Source: Streptomyces sp. CB02261
GTDB lineage: Bacteria; Actinomycetota; Actinomycetes; Streptomycetales; Streptomycetaceae
DNA length: 64,000 nucleotides
NCBI RefSeq assembly: GCF_001905665.1
Contig: NZ_LIVX01000012.1
Location: 62,001-126,000, forward strand
Direction of reading: 5' to 3'
In this document: positions 7,509 to 16,989 of the stretch, one piece after another
How the letters are laid out: each line of letters begins with the position of its first letter
Numbering within the stretch: the stretch's first letter is position 1
The notes under the pieces: model-generated
The model's database searches: none
What the model was told of the DNA's origin: nothing
The model's input: the letters and a program-made list of their open reading frames with translations, nothing else
Program-made: the position numbers and the translations under genes

Positions 7509-10500
7509 GCACACCCGCCCCCGGTCTGGATGCCTTCGCGGCCCACCATGCCCTGCGCGAGGCCTACTTGCGGTACTACGACACCGCTTTCCGTGTGCGC
7601 GATGACGCGCTGCAAGCTGAGCGCCGCTCGCTGCTGGACCGCGCGGGCGGTGTCTTCGCGGACCCATTCATCGAACTGCGCGCTGAGTACGCGCTGACTG
7701 GGCGTTCCCTGGCCCAGTCGGCACAACTCGCCGGAGCCCCCGCTGAACTGGCTGCCTTCACTGAACGCGGCCTGTTCGATCCGGGCATGGAGCTCTATAC
7801 CCATCAGGAGCGCACGCTTGCCTGCACCAGGACAGGCGGGCAGAACGCGGTGGTCACAGCCGGCACCGGATCAGGGAAGACCGAAGCTTTCCTGCTGCCG
7901 GTTCTGGCCGACCTGCTGCGGGAATCTCAGGGATGGAAGCCCGCCCCGGCACCGCACTGCCCCTGGTGGGAACGCGCCTCAGCGCAATACCAGCCCCAGC
8001 GCCAGGGCGAGCAGGGGCGGACTGCAGCCGTACGCGCCATGATTCTTTACCCCATGAACGCACTGGTCGACGACCAGCTGGTACGTCTCAGGCGCGCCCT
8101 GGACAGTGACAGGGTCCGCTCCTGGCTGGACAGCCACCGGCACGGCCACCGCTTCTATTTCGGCCGGTTCACCGGAAGCACCCCCGTTACCGGCACGTCC
8201 CACCAGAAGTCCGCCGTCGACGAGCTGCGTGCCTATCTCAAAGCCACTGCGGCACGCGGTGAACGGGCCAGGGAGGCCGCTGACGAAGGCAAGGACAGCA
8301 ATCTGCGCTACTTCGCCCCGCGTCTGGACGGAGCAGAGATGCGCAGCAGGTGGGACATGTACGACGCACCCCCGGACATCCTCATCACCAACTACTCGAT
8401 GCTGAACGTCATGCTGCAGCGCAGCCGTGATGAGGACTTCTTTCTCAGCACCCAGCAGTGGCTCGACTCATCCGAGGACGCACGGTTCACGCTCGTGCTC
8501 GACGAGCTGCACATGTACCGCGGCACGCAGGGCACAGAGATCGCCTACCTGATCCGCAACCTGCTGCACCGGCTCGGGCTGAGCGGACGGCCCGACAAGC
8601 TCCGGATCCTGGCGGCGTCAGCATCGCTGGATGAAAAGCGCACACAGGACCGGGCATTCCTGAGGGACTTCTTCGCCCGCGATGAGAACTCCTTTCACTT
8701 CATCCCCGGTGAACCCGCGCCACGCACCAGTGGTCCGGCCGACATCTCCGCCAGCGCACCGCAGCTCGCGAAGGCCGCTTCCAGGTCTCTGACCCCGCAG
8801 GAAGCCTCACAGCTGCTGGCCGCTACCGGCGCGGCCCACGCCATGGCCGACGTTCTCGCTGCCGGCACCGGAACCACAGCCTCGCCCTCCCAGCCGGCCT
8901 CCGCCCTGGCCCGCAAACTCTTCCCCGCAAGCAGCCAGGACGAAGCCGACCAGGCGCTGCGGGGAACCGCTGCGGCCATCCGAACCGCAGCGGCAGAGAA
9001 GACCACCTCGCTGCCCAAGATCCGCATCCACCTCTTCTTCCGCAATGTGGCCGGCATGTGGACCTGCAGTGACCCGGCCTGCCCCGCAGTCCCGCGTGAC
9101 TTCCAGTCGCCAGGACGCACGACCGGCAAGGTCTACGCCGTTCCCCGGCCGTCCTGCGAATGCGGCGCCCGCGTCCTGGAACTGCTCTACTGCCAGTCGT
9201 GCGGCGAGGCGATGCTCGGCGGTTACGCCCCCCGCAGTGACATGAACGCCAAGCTGTTCAACTCCGTCCTGCTGCCCGACAGCCCCGACCTGTCCCGCGT
9301 CCCCGACCAGTCAGGCAGGGACCGCACCGCCGCCAACTACGTCGTTTACTGGCCCTCCACCCAGCCCCAGCGCGCCGACGACGACGCCCGCTGGACCGGC
9401 GGGAACGGCAGTGTCCGCTTCACATTCCGGCGCAGCATCTACGACCCTGCCAGCGGCCTCCTGCGCAACAAGGACGCCGGCGCAACAGGCTGGAGCTTCC
9501 ACGTCACCAGCCCCGTGGACAAGACCACCGGACAGCCCAGGCTCGACGTATCCCAGCTGTCCCCTTTCCCGACCAAGAGCCCTTGCTGCGGAGCGGACTG
9601 GGAGCGTCGCTACGATAAGGAGTCCCGGCACCGGCCTATCACCGACCCCGTCCGTCTCACCTCACCCGTACGGACCATGCGGACCGGTTTCGAGAAGATC
9701 AACCAGGTCCTCTCAGATGAATTGGCGGAACAGTTCACAGACCGCCGCGAACGCAAGCTGATCGTCTTCACCGACAGCCGTCAGGATGCAGCCAAACTCT
9801 CGGCAGGGATGGCACTGCGCCACTACCAGGACCTCGTCCGCCTCCTGGCCCTCGACGAACTGCGCGCTACTGCCGTCTCCGCTGATGATGTTGCAGCGGT
9901 CAGAGCCCAGCTGTCCGGGCAGAAGTCCGCCGCAATTGACGACGCGATCGCCCGTCTTCGCAAGCGCAGCAAGCAGGACTTTGATGCCCTGCGCGGGGCG
10001 ATTTTCGATCAAGATGAGGATGCGGTGCAGGCCGTCACCGAGCGGATTACCGCCCCTCCCACCCTGGAATCCCTCGCAAAGGTTCAGGTCAACGCGCGAC
10101 TGCTCGCCCTGGGCGTCAATCCGGCCGGCCCGAAGCCCAGTGTCCAGTCGATCGGGCAGCTGGACTGGCATGAACTGTTTGACTGGACGCAGAAGCCGCC
10201 ATCTCTGACCGCAGGCACCTCAGCAGCCCAGCAAGCGGCACTTCTTTCCGAAGACGGGCTGCTGGAGAACACCATCGAGGCCCTCTTCTCCGGTGCGGGA
10301 CGCGATGTGGAGTCCCTGGGCCTGGGGGCGATCACAGTGGCAAGACCCGCGCCAGACGCCGACGGGCTGGGACAGGCCAGCCTGCGCATCCTCGCCGAAC
10401 TACGCCGGTTCTTCCACATGCGCAGCGATGAGCGCATCACGCCGCCGCCCCGGCTCAGAGACTTCTGGAAGAGTGTCGCCGCGCACCGGGGAACGGACTA

Positions 10501-12892
10501 CGACGATGTCCAGCACAACGCCGAGAGCGCCTGGGGCGATGCCGTCACTTCCGGCTATGTCATTGACCCCCGCAAGGTAGCTGTCCGCTGCGCACCCGGC
10601 GAGGTGTGGCAGTGCCCCACCTGTGCCCGACGGCATCTCACCCCCAGTGCGGGCACCTGCACCCGCTGCCGCAGTGAACTCCCCCTCCAGCCATCACAGC
10701 TGACCGCTCCCGAAGAAAGCGACTACTACGCCTGGAAGGCTTCCAGCGAACGGGCAGCCTTCCGGCTCAACTGTGCTGAACTCACCGGGCAGACGGGACG
10801 CATCGAGGCCCAGGCCCGCCAGGCACGCTTCCAGCACGTCTTCCTGAGCGATCCCCCCGAAATCCCGCTCGTCCATGAGGTCGACCTGCTGTCGGTCACC
10901 ACAACGATGGAAGCCGGTGTGGACATCGGCCCGCTGTCTGCCGTGCTGATGGCCAACATGCCTCCCAGCCGGTTCAACTACCAACAGCGCGTAGGCCGCG
11001 CCGGGCGGCGCTCCTCACCAGTCGCCGTGGCCCTGACGGTCTGCCGCGGACGCAGCCACGACGAGCACTACTTCGCCGACCCGTCGGCCATCACCACCGA
11101 CCCCACTCCCGCGCCATATCTCGCCCTCGAACGCCCGGAAATCCTCAAACGGGCCATGGCGGCCGAAATCCTGCGCCAGTCCTTCCGCAGCCTCGATGAC
11201 CATGGAGGAACGGGAAGTGTACACGGAGAGTTCGGCCTGGCTCAGGACTGGGCAGCCGCGCTGCCCGACGTCCGCAAGTGGATCAGCCAGCAGCACAAAC
11301 TGCTGTCGCAGACCGCGCAGGCACTGACGGCCTTCACCCCACTGCAGCCCGGCCAGATCTTTAACGACGGCTGGACGGAGCAGCTGCTGCGTGACATCAC
11401 TGACACTGCCGCAAGCCCCACAGGCTCCGTGCAGCTTGCGGAGCGGCTGGCACATGCTGGCATCCTCCCCATGTTCGGGTTCCCCACCAGAGTCCGCCAG
11501 CTCTACCTGGAGGAGCCCAGGCACAAGTACCCGTGGCCTCCAGACGCAGCCATCGACCGCGACATCGCCATGGCTGTCTCACAGTTCGCACCCGGCGGTG
11601 AGATCGTGAAGGACGGAACGGTGTACACGGTCACCGGAGTGACCGAGTTCGAACCGCTCCCTCAGGGGCCGCAGCCCATTGCAGAACCACTGGAAAACCC
11701 CCGCACCGTGGGCCTGTGCCGGGTATGCAACCACGTCGAAGAGCATCCCTCCCAGCAGGGCCCCTGCCCGGTATGTCTGGCCGAGGACTACAGCATCGTC
11801 GACCTGCGCGAACCAGCCGGATTCCGCTCCAGCGAATCCCGTGACTTCGACGGCGTCTTCGCCTGGACGCCCAACACCGTCTCCTCTCGCGCTGCCACCA
11901 ACCTGTCTGAACTTGGTTTCACGCCCTGGCGGAGCGCACACGTCCTGGCCGGTCCCGGCAAACGCTACGTAGTCAACGACAACAACGGAGAGCTTTTCTC
12001 TCTGCGGCGGGCCCCGGGCCGCTGGGGCGGCTACCTGGCCGAGGGCGCCTCAGGCCCAAGCTACGGTGAACCCGTCCATGTCGCGCTCGGCGCCGTACTG
12101 CCCACTGACTTCCTCTTCTTCGGTCCGGCATCCAGCCTCGACCGGGGCAACGGCTATCGCCTCAACCTCACCCACGCCGCCCCCGCCTACGGCGCCGACA
12201 TCAGCGAGGGCAGAAGAGCCGCCTGGTACTCCCTGGCGTTCCTGCTCCGCAGCGCCGCTGCCAGCTACCTTGACGTCGCCCGCCAGGAACTCCTCGCCGG
12301 CATCCACCCCGGCGCCCACCACGACGGTCACGTCGTCTACGCCTTCCTCGCCGACGCACTGGAAAACGGCGCAGGGTTCAGCACACACCTGGGAAGTCCG
12401 GGCATCATCGACGCCTATATGAAGGCCACCGACACATTCCTGAACGAGCTGAAGGAGGAGGAGCATGCCAGCGTATGCACCTCCTCGTGTCCGCGCTGCC
12501 TGCGTGACTACTCCAACATGGCCCACCATCCTCTGCTCGACTGGCGCCTGGCAGGGGACCTCCTGGCCGTTCTCTCCGGCAGCCCCCTTACGCCCTCCCG
12601 CATCCGCGCCCGCGCATCGCTGGCCATCCTCAGGACGCTATTCAAGGGCGACTACCCCTATGAAGACACGCCTCTGCTGACGTTCAGTACCCAATCCGGG
12701 CGTCGACGCCACGCAGTAGTGGCCAAGCACCCGCTGCAGGCGTGCGAAGCCGACCTCCTCAGCGCGGATCTGCAGCCCGCTCTGGATACAGCCCTGGCAT
12801 ACACCCAGGACGCAGGCCGGGTGGTCGTCGCAGACTGGTTCACACTGGAGAAGAGCCCCATGCAGGTCATTGAGCGTCTGCGAGCCACGTGA
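7505..12892 (+). CDS. Large SF2 helicase with C-terminal MZB/DUF1998 domain (YprA/DruE-like)
   Basis: The ATG at 7505 overlaps the previous stop, giving 1795 residues. Motif I is TAGTGSGKTEAFLLP near residue 120. Motif II is LVLDELHMYRGTQGTEIAYL near 330 (DELH), followed by ILAASASLDEK as the motif III region. The second RecA domain begins near RKLIVFTDSRQDAAKLS (about 750). It contains TTTMEAGVDIGPL and FNYQQRVGRAGR (about 1130-1170), matching motifs V and VI. Zinc-binding cysteine clusters occur near 520-575, 1037-1056 and 1404-1424. The C-terminal MZB/DUF1998 cluster CTSSCPRCLRDYSNMAHH is near 1660. Such helicases occur in YprA, Druantia (DruE) and DISARM-related systems. The two partner genes are not those I know from these systems. 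The likely role is an ATP-driven translocase or unwinding motor of a defence complex. Confidence 0.85.
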   Translation: MSTPAPGLDAFAAHHALREAYLRYYDTAFRVRDDALQAERRSLLDRAGGVFADPFIELRAEYALTGRSLAQSAQLAGAPAELAAFTERGLFDPGMELYTHQERTLACTRTGGQNAVVTAGTGSGKTEAFLLPVLADLLRESQGWKPAPAPHCPWWERASAQYQPQRQGEQGRTAAVRAMILYPMNALVDDQLVRLRRALDSDRVRSWLDSHRHGHRFYFGRFTGSTPVTGTSHQKSAVDELRAYLKATAARGERAREAADEGKDSNLRYFAPRLDGAEMRSRWDMYDAPPDILITNYSMLNVMLQRSRDEDFFLSTQQWLDSSEDARFTLVLDELHMYRGTQGTEIAYLIRNLLHRLGLSGRPDKLRILAASASLDEKRTQDRAFLRDFFARDENSFHFIPGEPAPRTSGPADISASAPQLAKAASRSLTPQEASQLLAATGAAHAMADVLAAGTGTTASPSQPASALARKLFPASSQDEADQALRGTAAAIRTAAAEKTTSLPKIRIHLFFRNVAGMWTCSDPACPAVPRDFQSPGRTTGKVYAVPRPSCECGARVLELLYCQSCGEAMLGGYAPRSDMNAKLFNSVLLPDSPDLSRVPDQSGRDRTAANYVVYWPSTQPQRADDDARWTGGNGSVRFTFRRSIYDPASGLLRNKDAGATGWSFHVTSPVDKTTGQPRLDVSQLSPFPTKSPCCGADWERRYDKESRHRPITDPVRLTSPVRTMRTGFEKINQVLSDELAEQFTDRRERKLIVFTDSRQDAAKLSAGMALRHYQDLVRLLALDELRATAVSADDVAAVRAQLSGQKSAAIDDAIARLRKRSKQDFDALRGAIFDQDEDAVQAVTERITAPPTLESLAKVQVNARLLALGVNPAGPKPSVQSIGQLDWHELFDWTQKPPSLTAGTSAAQQAALLSEDGLLENTIEALFSGAGRDVESLGLGAITVARPAPDADGLGQASLRILAELRRFFHMRSDERITPPPRLRDFWKSVAAHRGTDYDDVQHNAESAWGDAVTSGYVIDPRKVAVRCAPGEVWQCPTCARRHLTPSAGTCTRCRSELPLQPSQLTAPEESDYYAWKASSERAAFRLNCAELTGQTGRIEAQARQARFQHVFLSDPPEIPLVHEVDLLSVTTTMEAGVDIGPLSAVLMANMPPSRFNYQQRVGRAGRRSSPVAVALTVCRGRSHDEHYFADPSAITTDPTPAPYLALERPEILKRAMAAEILRQSFRSLDDHGGTGSVHGEFGLAQDWAAALPDVRKWISQQHKLLSQTAQALTAFTPLQPGQIFNDGWTEQLLRDITDTAASPTGSVQLAERLAHAGILPMFGFPTRVRQLYLEEPRHKYPWPPDAAIDRDIAMAVSQFAPGGEIVKDGTVYTVTGVTEFEPLPQGPQPIAEPLENPRTVGLCRVCNHVEEHPSQQGPCPVCLAEDYSIVDLREPAGFRSSESRDFDGVFAWTPNTVSSRAATNLSELGFTPWRSAHVLAGPGKRYVVNDNNGELFSLRRAPGRWGGYLAEGASGPSYGEPVHVALGAVLPTDFLFFGPASSLDRGNGYRLNLTHAAPAYGADISEGRRAAWYSLAFLLRSAAASYLDVARQELLAGIHPGAHHDGHVVYAFLADALENGAGFSTHLGSPGIIDAYMKATDTFLNELKEEEHASVCTSSCPRCLRDYSNMAHHPLLDWRLAGDLLAVLSGSPLTPSRIRARASLAILRTLFKGDYPYEDTPLLTFSTQSGRRRHAVVAKHPLQACEADLLSADLQPALDTALAYTQDAGRVVVADWFTLEKSPMQVIERLRAT

Positions 12893-12905
12893 CCCAGGCA
12901 GCGTG

Positions 12906-12926
12906 TGCCGGAACGGCGCTCCGGCA
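12906..12926. terminator. Stem-loop between convergent genes
   Basis: TGCCGGA at 12906-12912 pairs with TCCGGCA at 12920-12926 around a 7-base loop, 14 bp after the helicase stop and before the convergent small gene. There is no T-tract, as is common for Streptomyces terminators. Confidence 0.45.
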
Positions 12927-12956
12927 AGGCTAGGCGGTGTTTTAGAACGCGCTGAC

Positions 12957-13271
12957 CTAGCTGTTTGGCCGTCCGGGGAAGTCTCGGGCGGCCATCCAGA
13001 TGGTGAGGTCACGGGCGATGTCGTTGATGCCGGTCGCCGTGGTGACCTCGTGCTCGTTGCGGGTGGTGTCACGGCGGACGATCTCGTAGCCGCCCTCGTC
13101 CAGGACGGCCACTGAAGCGAACCAGACGGGGTCGTCCTCGTCGGGCTGAACGACGACGAAGGTGTTGTCGGAGTCGTTGAGGTCGCTGATCAGCATGAAC
13201 AGCGCGTCCTCGGAGGGGTCGTCGATGCGGTCGCCGTTCTCGCTGCCGGCGCCGTAGTACTGAGCCCCCAT
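12957..13271 (-). CDS. Imm1-like immunity protein (orphan)
   Basis: This 104-residue acidic protein contains IDDPSEDALFMLISDLNDSD, a VVVQP-DEDDPVWFASVAVLDEGGYEIV strand segment and an ending IARDLTIWMAARD. The order (Pro-Ser start, Leu-rich helix, beta hairpin, GGYEIVRRD, C-terminal helix with Trp) resembles the Imm1 immunity family. Such proteins protect against nuclease or deaminase toxins from polymorphic toxin systems. No toxin gene is adjacent, so it may be an orphan that protects against a kin toxin. The ATG at 13271 follows GGGAG upstream on its strand. Confidence 0.5.
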   Translation of the reverse strand: MGAQYYGAGSENGDRIDDPSEDALFMLISDLNDSDNTFVVVQPDEDDPVWFASVAVLDEGGYEIVRRDTTRNEHEVTTATGINDIARDLTIWMAARDFPGRPNS

Positions 13272-13647
13272 CGTGGTCTCTCCCTCACCCTGTCGGCCCT
13301 GGTCGCGGTCAGCATGGCATGAGGAACCGACAGCCCAGGCCGGTCATAATCATTCGCCAATCGCGGCGATCAGGACGGTGGCCTCGAAGCGGACGGCGAG
13401 TTTGCGGGCCCGCGCGGTCGTGGAACTCACACCCCACTCCCCCGCCGAACTCCCTGCCGTCGGCCTGCGAACCCAGGTCATCAGCAGGTGCTGCTCGCCT
13501 CGCTCGGCATTACGCGGCCCCCGCGCCTGTCAAGCGGAGCCGGGAGGATGTGGGCGCATAGCCGCGAGCCGCTGCCCAGTACTGCGCCCGAGGGGGTCCC
13601 CTCGACGTACCGCGCAGCCACACTGAAGAGGGCGACGGCGAACCCTG

Positions 13648-13746
13648 CGGCTCGGCGCCTGGATCAGCCAGCAGCGGGCCAAGACCGGGAAACTGTCGGT
13701 CCAACGGGTAGAGGAGCTGTCGGCCCTGGACATGCGCTGGTCGTAG
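13648..13746 (+). pseudogene. Fragment of a helicase-associated (HA) domain protein
   Basis: A short plus frame reads RLGAWISQQRAKTGKLSVQR and then VEELSALDMRWS before a stop. This is the typical C-terminal repeat of HA-domain proteins found in large Streptomyces helicases (G-x-W-I-x-x-Q-R ... G-K-L ... R-x-x-x-L-x-x-L-G-M-x-W). Nothing upstream continues the family, so it is a remnant. Confidence 0.55.
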
Positions 13747-13749
13747 ACG

Positions 13750-14411
13750 AACGGACTCAAGCACGCTCCGCGGGCGGACCGGTGGCTAATGAGCTCTGCA
13801 TTCTCGCTTCAGTGAAAGGTTGAACGCGGTGACCGCCTCTCGGGCGACGCTCAGCCTGCACAGCCCTGTCGGCGGCTCCCGCTGGCGGTAGCCGGGCACC
13901 CCCACACCGGGCATCGTCGCCGAGTGGTGGCAGGGCCGGACGCCGTGCCGATGGTATGCCGTTGCCAAACTTGTGGTGGGCTCCCCAACTGGGAGCCCAC
14001 CACAAGTGACCTCGCTCCGGACTCTAATCCGGCAATTGGGCAATCGACGACGAAAAGCGACGCGTAGAATGGGCCCTAGAATCGCCGAACTCGGCACGCC
14101 TGGTATGGATCGACCTGCGACCAGCCAGGAGGCCCGCACGTGGCCTCTCGTGGCGTTTTGAGCTCTTGGTCAGGTCGTCGGTTACGGGAAACGGGTGTCT
14201 TTCGCGCGGCTGTGGCTGACCGTTTCAGTTGGCCCCGCTCGTTGTGCCTGCCCGGGTGAGGGTGACGGTCGGCCCGGGCCGCCCGCGGCTGGCGCCCCGC
14301 CGGTCTGCTCGGCCGCAGCGTCATGGGTTTCTCGTTACTTCACGGCGCGGTCGATGAGTTTGTGGCTGCCGACCAGTCCAAGCTCGTGACACCCCAGGAA
14401 AGGACGCCGCC
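13750..14411. other. Gene-poor tract upstream of the DHFR-family gene
   Basis: Apart from the perfect hairpin at 13969-14007, I see no gene, RNA or repeat in this stretch. The last 15 bases carry the GGAAAGGA ribosome binding site of the downstream gene. Confidence 0.4.
13969..14007. terminator. Perfect 17-bp stem-loop
   Basis: ACTTGTGGTGGGCTCCC at 13969-13985 pairs perfectly with GGGAGCCCACCACAAGT at 13991-14007 around a CAACT loop. There is no T-tract. It stands alone in gene debris, so it could be a bidirectional terminator left from a lost gene pair or the end of a lost mobile element. Confidence 0.5.
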
Positions 14412-15017
14412 ATGTCGGAGCTTCTCGTTGACTTCATCACCTCCCTCGACGGCTACGCATCGGGAGAGGGATGGCCCGGGTTCTGGGGCCTCGAGGGACC
14501 GGAGTACCTCGCATGGCTCGGCGAGCAGCCCGACGCCACCTACCTGATGGGAGCGAACACCTACCGCCTTATGTCGGGCTTCGCTGAAGGCCAGGTCCCC
14601 AATGGGCAAGACGAGTTCAGGCCCGAAGAAGAGGCCTCCGTCGACGAGCTCACGCAAGCGTCCAAAGTGGTGTTCTCCTCCTCGCTCGAGGAGCCGCTGG
14701 CGTGGGCCAACTCCACGCTCGTCCGCGATGACGCCGTCGAGGCGGTCCGCGCCATGAAGTCGAATGGCTCGGGACTCCTCAGCACGATCGGCAGCCTCAG
14801 CCTGAGCCGGTCCCTGCTACGAGCCGGACTCGTCGACCGCTTCCGGGTCGTAATGTTCCCGGTGATCACCGGGAGCACGGGCGAAGAACGCATCTACGAC
14901 GGCTATCCAGACGTTGCCCTCGAGATGATCGAGCACCGCACCTTCGACGGCTGTATCCAGCTGGTCGAATACAAGCCCCGCGTGCTCGATCATCCGCCGC
15001 TCGGCGTCCCTGCGTGA
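14412..15017 (+). CDS. Dihydrofolate reductase-family (RibD C-terminal-like) protein
   Basis: The protein has 201 residues, starting at ATG 14412 with GGAAAGGA just upstream. It begins LLVDFITSLDGYASGEGWPG, the standard opening of the RibD_C/DHFR-like superfamily in actinobacteria. YLMGANTYRLM follows near residues 47-57 and GSLSLSRSLLRAGLVDRFRV near residues 125-144. These are the conserved nucleotide-binding and C-terminal helices of the fold. It would be a cytosolic NAD(P)H-dependent reductase of unknown substrate. It is unlikely to be the housekeeping folate enzyme, given its size and sequence. It stands alone, flanked by debris. Confidence 0.85.
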   Translation: MSELLVDFITSLDGYASGEGWPGFWGLEGPEYLAWLGEQPDATYLMGANTYRLMSGFAEGQVPNGQDEFRPEEEASVDELTQASKVVFSSSLEEPLAWANSTLVRDDAVEAVRAMKSNGSGLLSTIGSLSLSRSLLRAGLVDRFRVVMFPVITGSTGEERIYDGYPDVALEMIEHRTFDGCIQLVEYKPRVLDHPPLGVPA

Positions 15018-15188
15018 AGTCGCCCCGTCCGCCGGTCTGGACAGCCGCCAGGCCGGCGCCGTCGGGTGCGGAGTAAGACCAAATTGGGGGGCCAGACAAC
15101 ATCATGGCGCCGAGCCTTCGCTGGTCAGCCCACGTAGGCCGCTCCCAGGCCGCAGTCTCCCCCAAGTCCGGCGTCCAGCCCATCTCAT

Positions 15189-15452
15189 TCACGGCAACCC
15201 GGCCCGTCCGCGCACTTCTTCGGCTGCCCGTACACAGCCCGGGGCCTCCACTGCTCGGGCGTCACCACCTGGGTGGTCGGCAAGACGATGATGCGCATTC
15301 CCTGCCTTATGGGATTGGGGTCAAGTGGCGGCCCGTACCTGTCGGGCGACCCCGCGGAGGACAGTGTCGTCGCGGCGACGCAGACACGAGTTACGGAACA
15401 GGCCCTCGGCGCGTTCGCCCCAGACCTCTACCGGCAGTCCGAACACGGCTGA
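15189..15452 (+). pseudogene. C-terminal fragment of a trypsin-like serine peptidase
   Basis: A plus frame reads HFFGCPYTARGLHCSGVTTW, then MMRIPCLMGLGSSGGPYLSG, then a helical tail ending LYRQSEHG and a stop at 15450. GSSGGP is the trypsin nucleophile motif and the paired cysteines fit secreted Streptomyces peptidases. The catalytic His and Asp and the signal peptide are missing upstream, so this is a broken 3' fragment. Confidence 0.55.
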
Positions 15453-15699
15453 TGAGCTCTTCGTGGATAAGGGCCGTGTGAGTCAGCCGGCAGTCGTCGT
15501 GCCCGCCCACTGTCGTGCTGACTCACACGGGCCGGACGCCGTGGCCCGGGCTGCGCTCCACGAAGCGGCCACGTGACCACAGATCTCCAACGGGCATGCC
15601 TCCGCTCTGTGCACAGGTGCGTGCACAGGATGTCGCCGAGGACCGAAGCAGAGCACCCATCGAGAGGGACCGCGCTTCGTCGACATTTGGTCGTGAGAC

Positions 15700-15840
15700 A
15701 TGATTCGGGGCAGGGCAGAAGTAGCGCTGGACCAGCTGGCACGGTATTGGGACGCGTTCAGGAAGCTGGCGATCAAGGATCCTGGCCGAGGCGCGGCGGA
15801 GCAGGGTCGCCTGAGCCGAATAGTGCCGATGACCCCATAG
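15700..15840 (+). CDS. Possible 46-residue small protein or gene fragment
   Basis: From the ATG at 15700 the frame encodes VALDQLARYWDAFRKLAIKD and a short tail ending RIVPMTP. It reads as an amphipathic helix. No strong ribosome binding site is seen and the family is not recognised. It may be the C-terminus of a lost gene. Confidence 0.25.
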   Translation: MIRGRAEVALDQLARYWDAFRKLAIKDPGRGAAEQGRLSRIVPMTP

Positions 15841-16035
15841 GCCCCAGCGAAGCAGCAGCTCGACTCCGTGTCACGTCAAAAGCCAGGCCGCCGGCGCGCC
15901 TCCAGGCGCCCCTCCCCCGCCGAACGAACCGCCGTCGAGACCCAGCGGCTGCTTGAGACTCCTAACGAAGCACACTCCGGCACCAGTTCGCGACCTGTGC
16001 ATGATGATCGGGAACGCCGGGGGTTGGGAGGGCAC

Positions 16036-16503
16036 GTGGACGAGGGCGAGAGCCTGGACCTGATCTGCCTTGTCGACCCGGACAGCAGCCTCCGGGTACG
16101 CATTCTTGGGCGGAACAAGCCCGGGAACGCGCCGTACAACGACTACCTTGATGCCGAGCTCATCATCACGAGCGCCTTCGTCAGCGGGCGCCTTGGGCTG
16201 TGCTTGTCACCGGAAGTCATGGACGACTGGTCAACGGCCCTGAACGAGCTCCCCGCCAGAGAGGGCATCCGCTGGACGGTCATGGGCGACACCGAGATCC
16301 TCATTGACATCGACAGGCGATTCTCGGTGGCCCGTCCCATCGTCACGGTGGACGACGGTGGCGAGTCCGGGGTTTCGGTCCGCGTCGCCCTGGATCCGGG
16401 AGACGGCTGGTTGGACGAGCTGCGTGAGCAGCTCGGACGGGTCAGACGGACGTGGCCGAACGAGGTGGTTATGACGCTTCGGTCAAGGGACTACTGGCAG
16501 TGA
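16036..16503 (+). CDS. DUF5959 family protein
   Basis: I place the start at GTG 16036, four bases after GGGAGG. The frame is open further upstream but without protein-like sequence. The product has 155 residues: LDLICLVDPDSSLRVRILGR, then YNDYLDAELIITSAFVSGRL near residues 35-54. It ends DELREQLGRVRRTWPNEVV. This order is typical of DUF5959, a small soluble family found almost only in Streptomyces. Its function is unknown. No partner gene is evident here. Confidence 0.8.
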   Translation: MDEGESLDLICLVDPDSSLRVRILGRNKPGNAPYNDYLDAELIITSAFVSGRLGLCLSPEVMDDWSTALNELPAREGIRWTVMGDTEILIDIDRRFSVARPIVTVDDGGESGVSVRVALDPGDGWLDELREQLGRVRRTWPNEVVMTLRSRDYWQ

Positions 16504-16742
16504 GAAAGGCTTCGTGGATGTCGTCTCGTATCCCCCAACGGATCCGCGGGCGCCAGATCCCATGCAGGTGAGCGAAGCACATTCCACGACCCAGCGGTGG
16601 GTGCCCAGTCCGGAGGCACGTTCGGTGCCGCGGAGGGCGATCAGCGGCTTCACGCCAAAGTCCCAGACCGGGGGCACGGTGCTTGTCGCGATCGTAGCCG
16701 CGGTCCCGCGACAACCACGCCCGGGCAGCGCCGGGACCGGCC
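16483..16742 (-). pseudogene. Frameshifted C-terminal remnant of an IS5-family transposase
   Basis: Segments of a single IS5 transposase C-terminus are split between two minus frames. DRGYDRDKHR and RPRIRWGIRDDIHEAFL are in one frame, and RGTERASGLGTHRWVVE is in another. They correspond to the usual catalytic-end order of D-R-G-Y-D, R-W-V-V-E-R and R-I-R-W-x-x-R-x-D-x-H. Frameshifts and the missing N-terminus make it non-functional. It lies just upstream of parA. Confidence 0.7.
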
Positions 16743-16989
16743 GCGTTGTCCCGCATTGCTGCTCGGCCTGCCGGCTGGGCGCGCCACTCGCCCGTGCGCT
16801 GAAGGCTCTGCATAGCCCAAGCGTGAGTCGTGACCCGCGGACGGCAAAGACTCCTCACCCGACCTTGGTAACGCGCCTGGCGGTTCAAGCCCCGCGTGCA
16901 GTGATACCGAAATGACGGATACCTCCTGGTGACACGCTGCATGACCTGCCGTCACACACCTCCACGGCAGAAGTTAGTAAGCTGACCTC

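Larger units (their letters stand above)
15018..16035. other. Intergenic tract holding gene fragments
   Basis: About 1 kb without an intact gene. It holds the peptidase remnant at 15189-15452 and the small frame at 15700-15840. Elsewhere no feature is seen until the GGGAGG ribosome binding site at 16026-16031. Confidence 0.4.
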
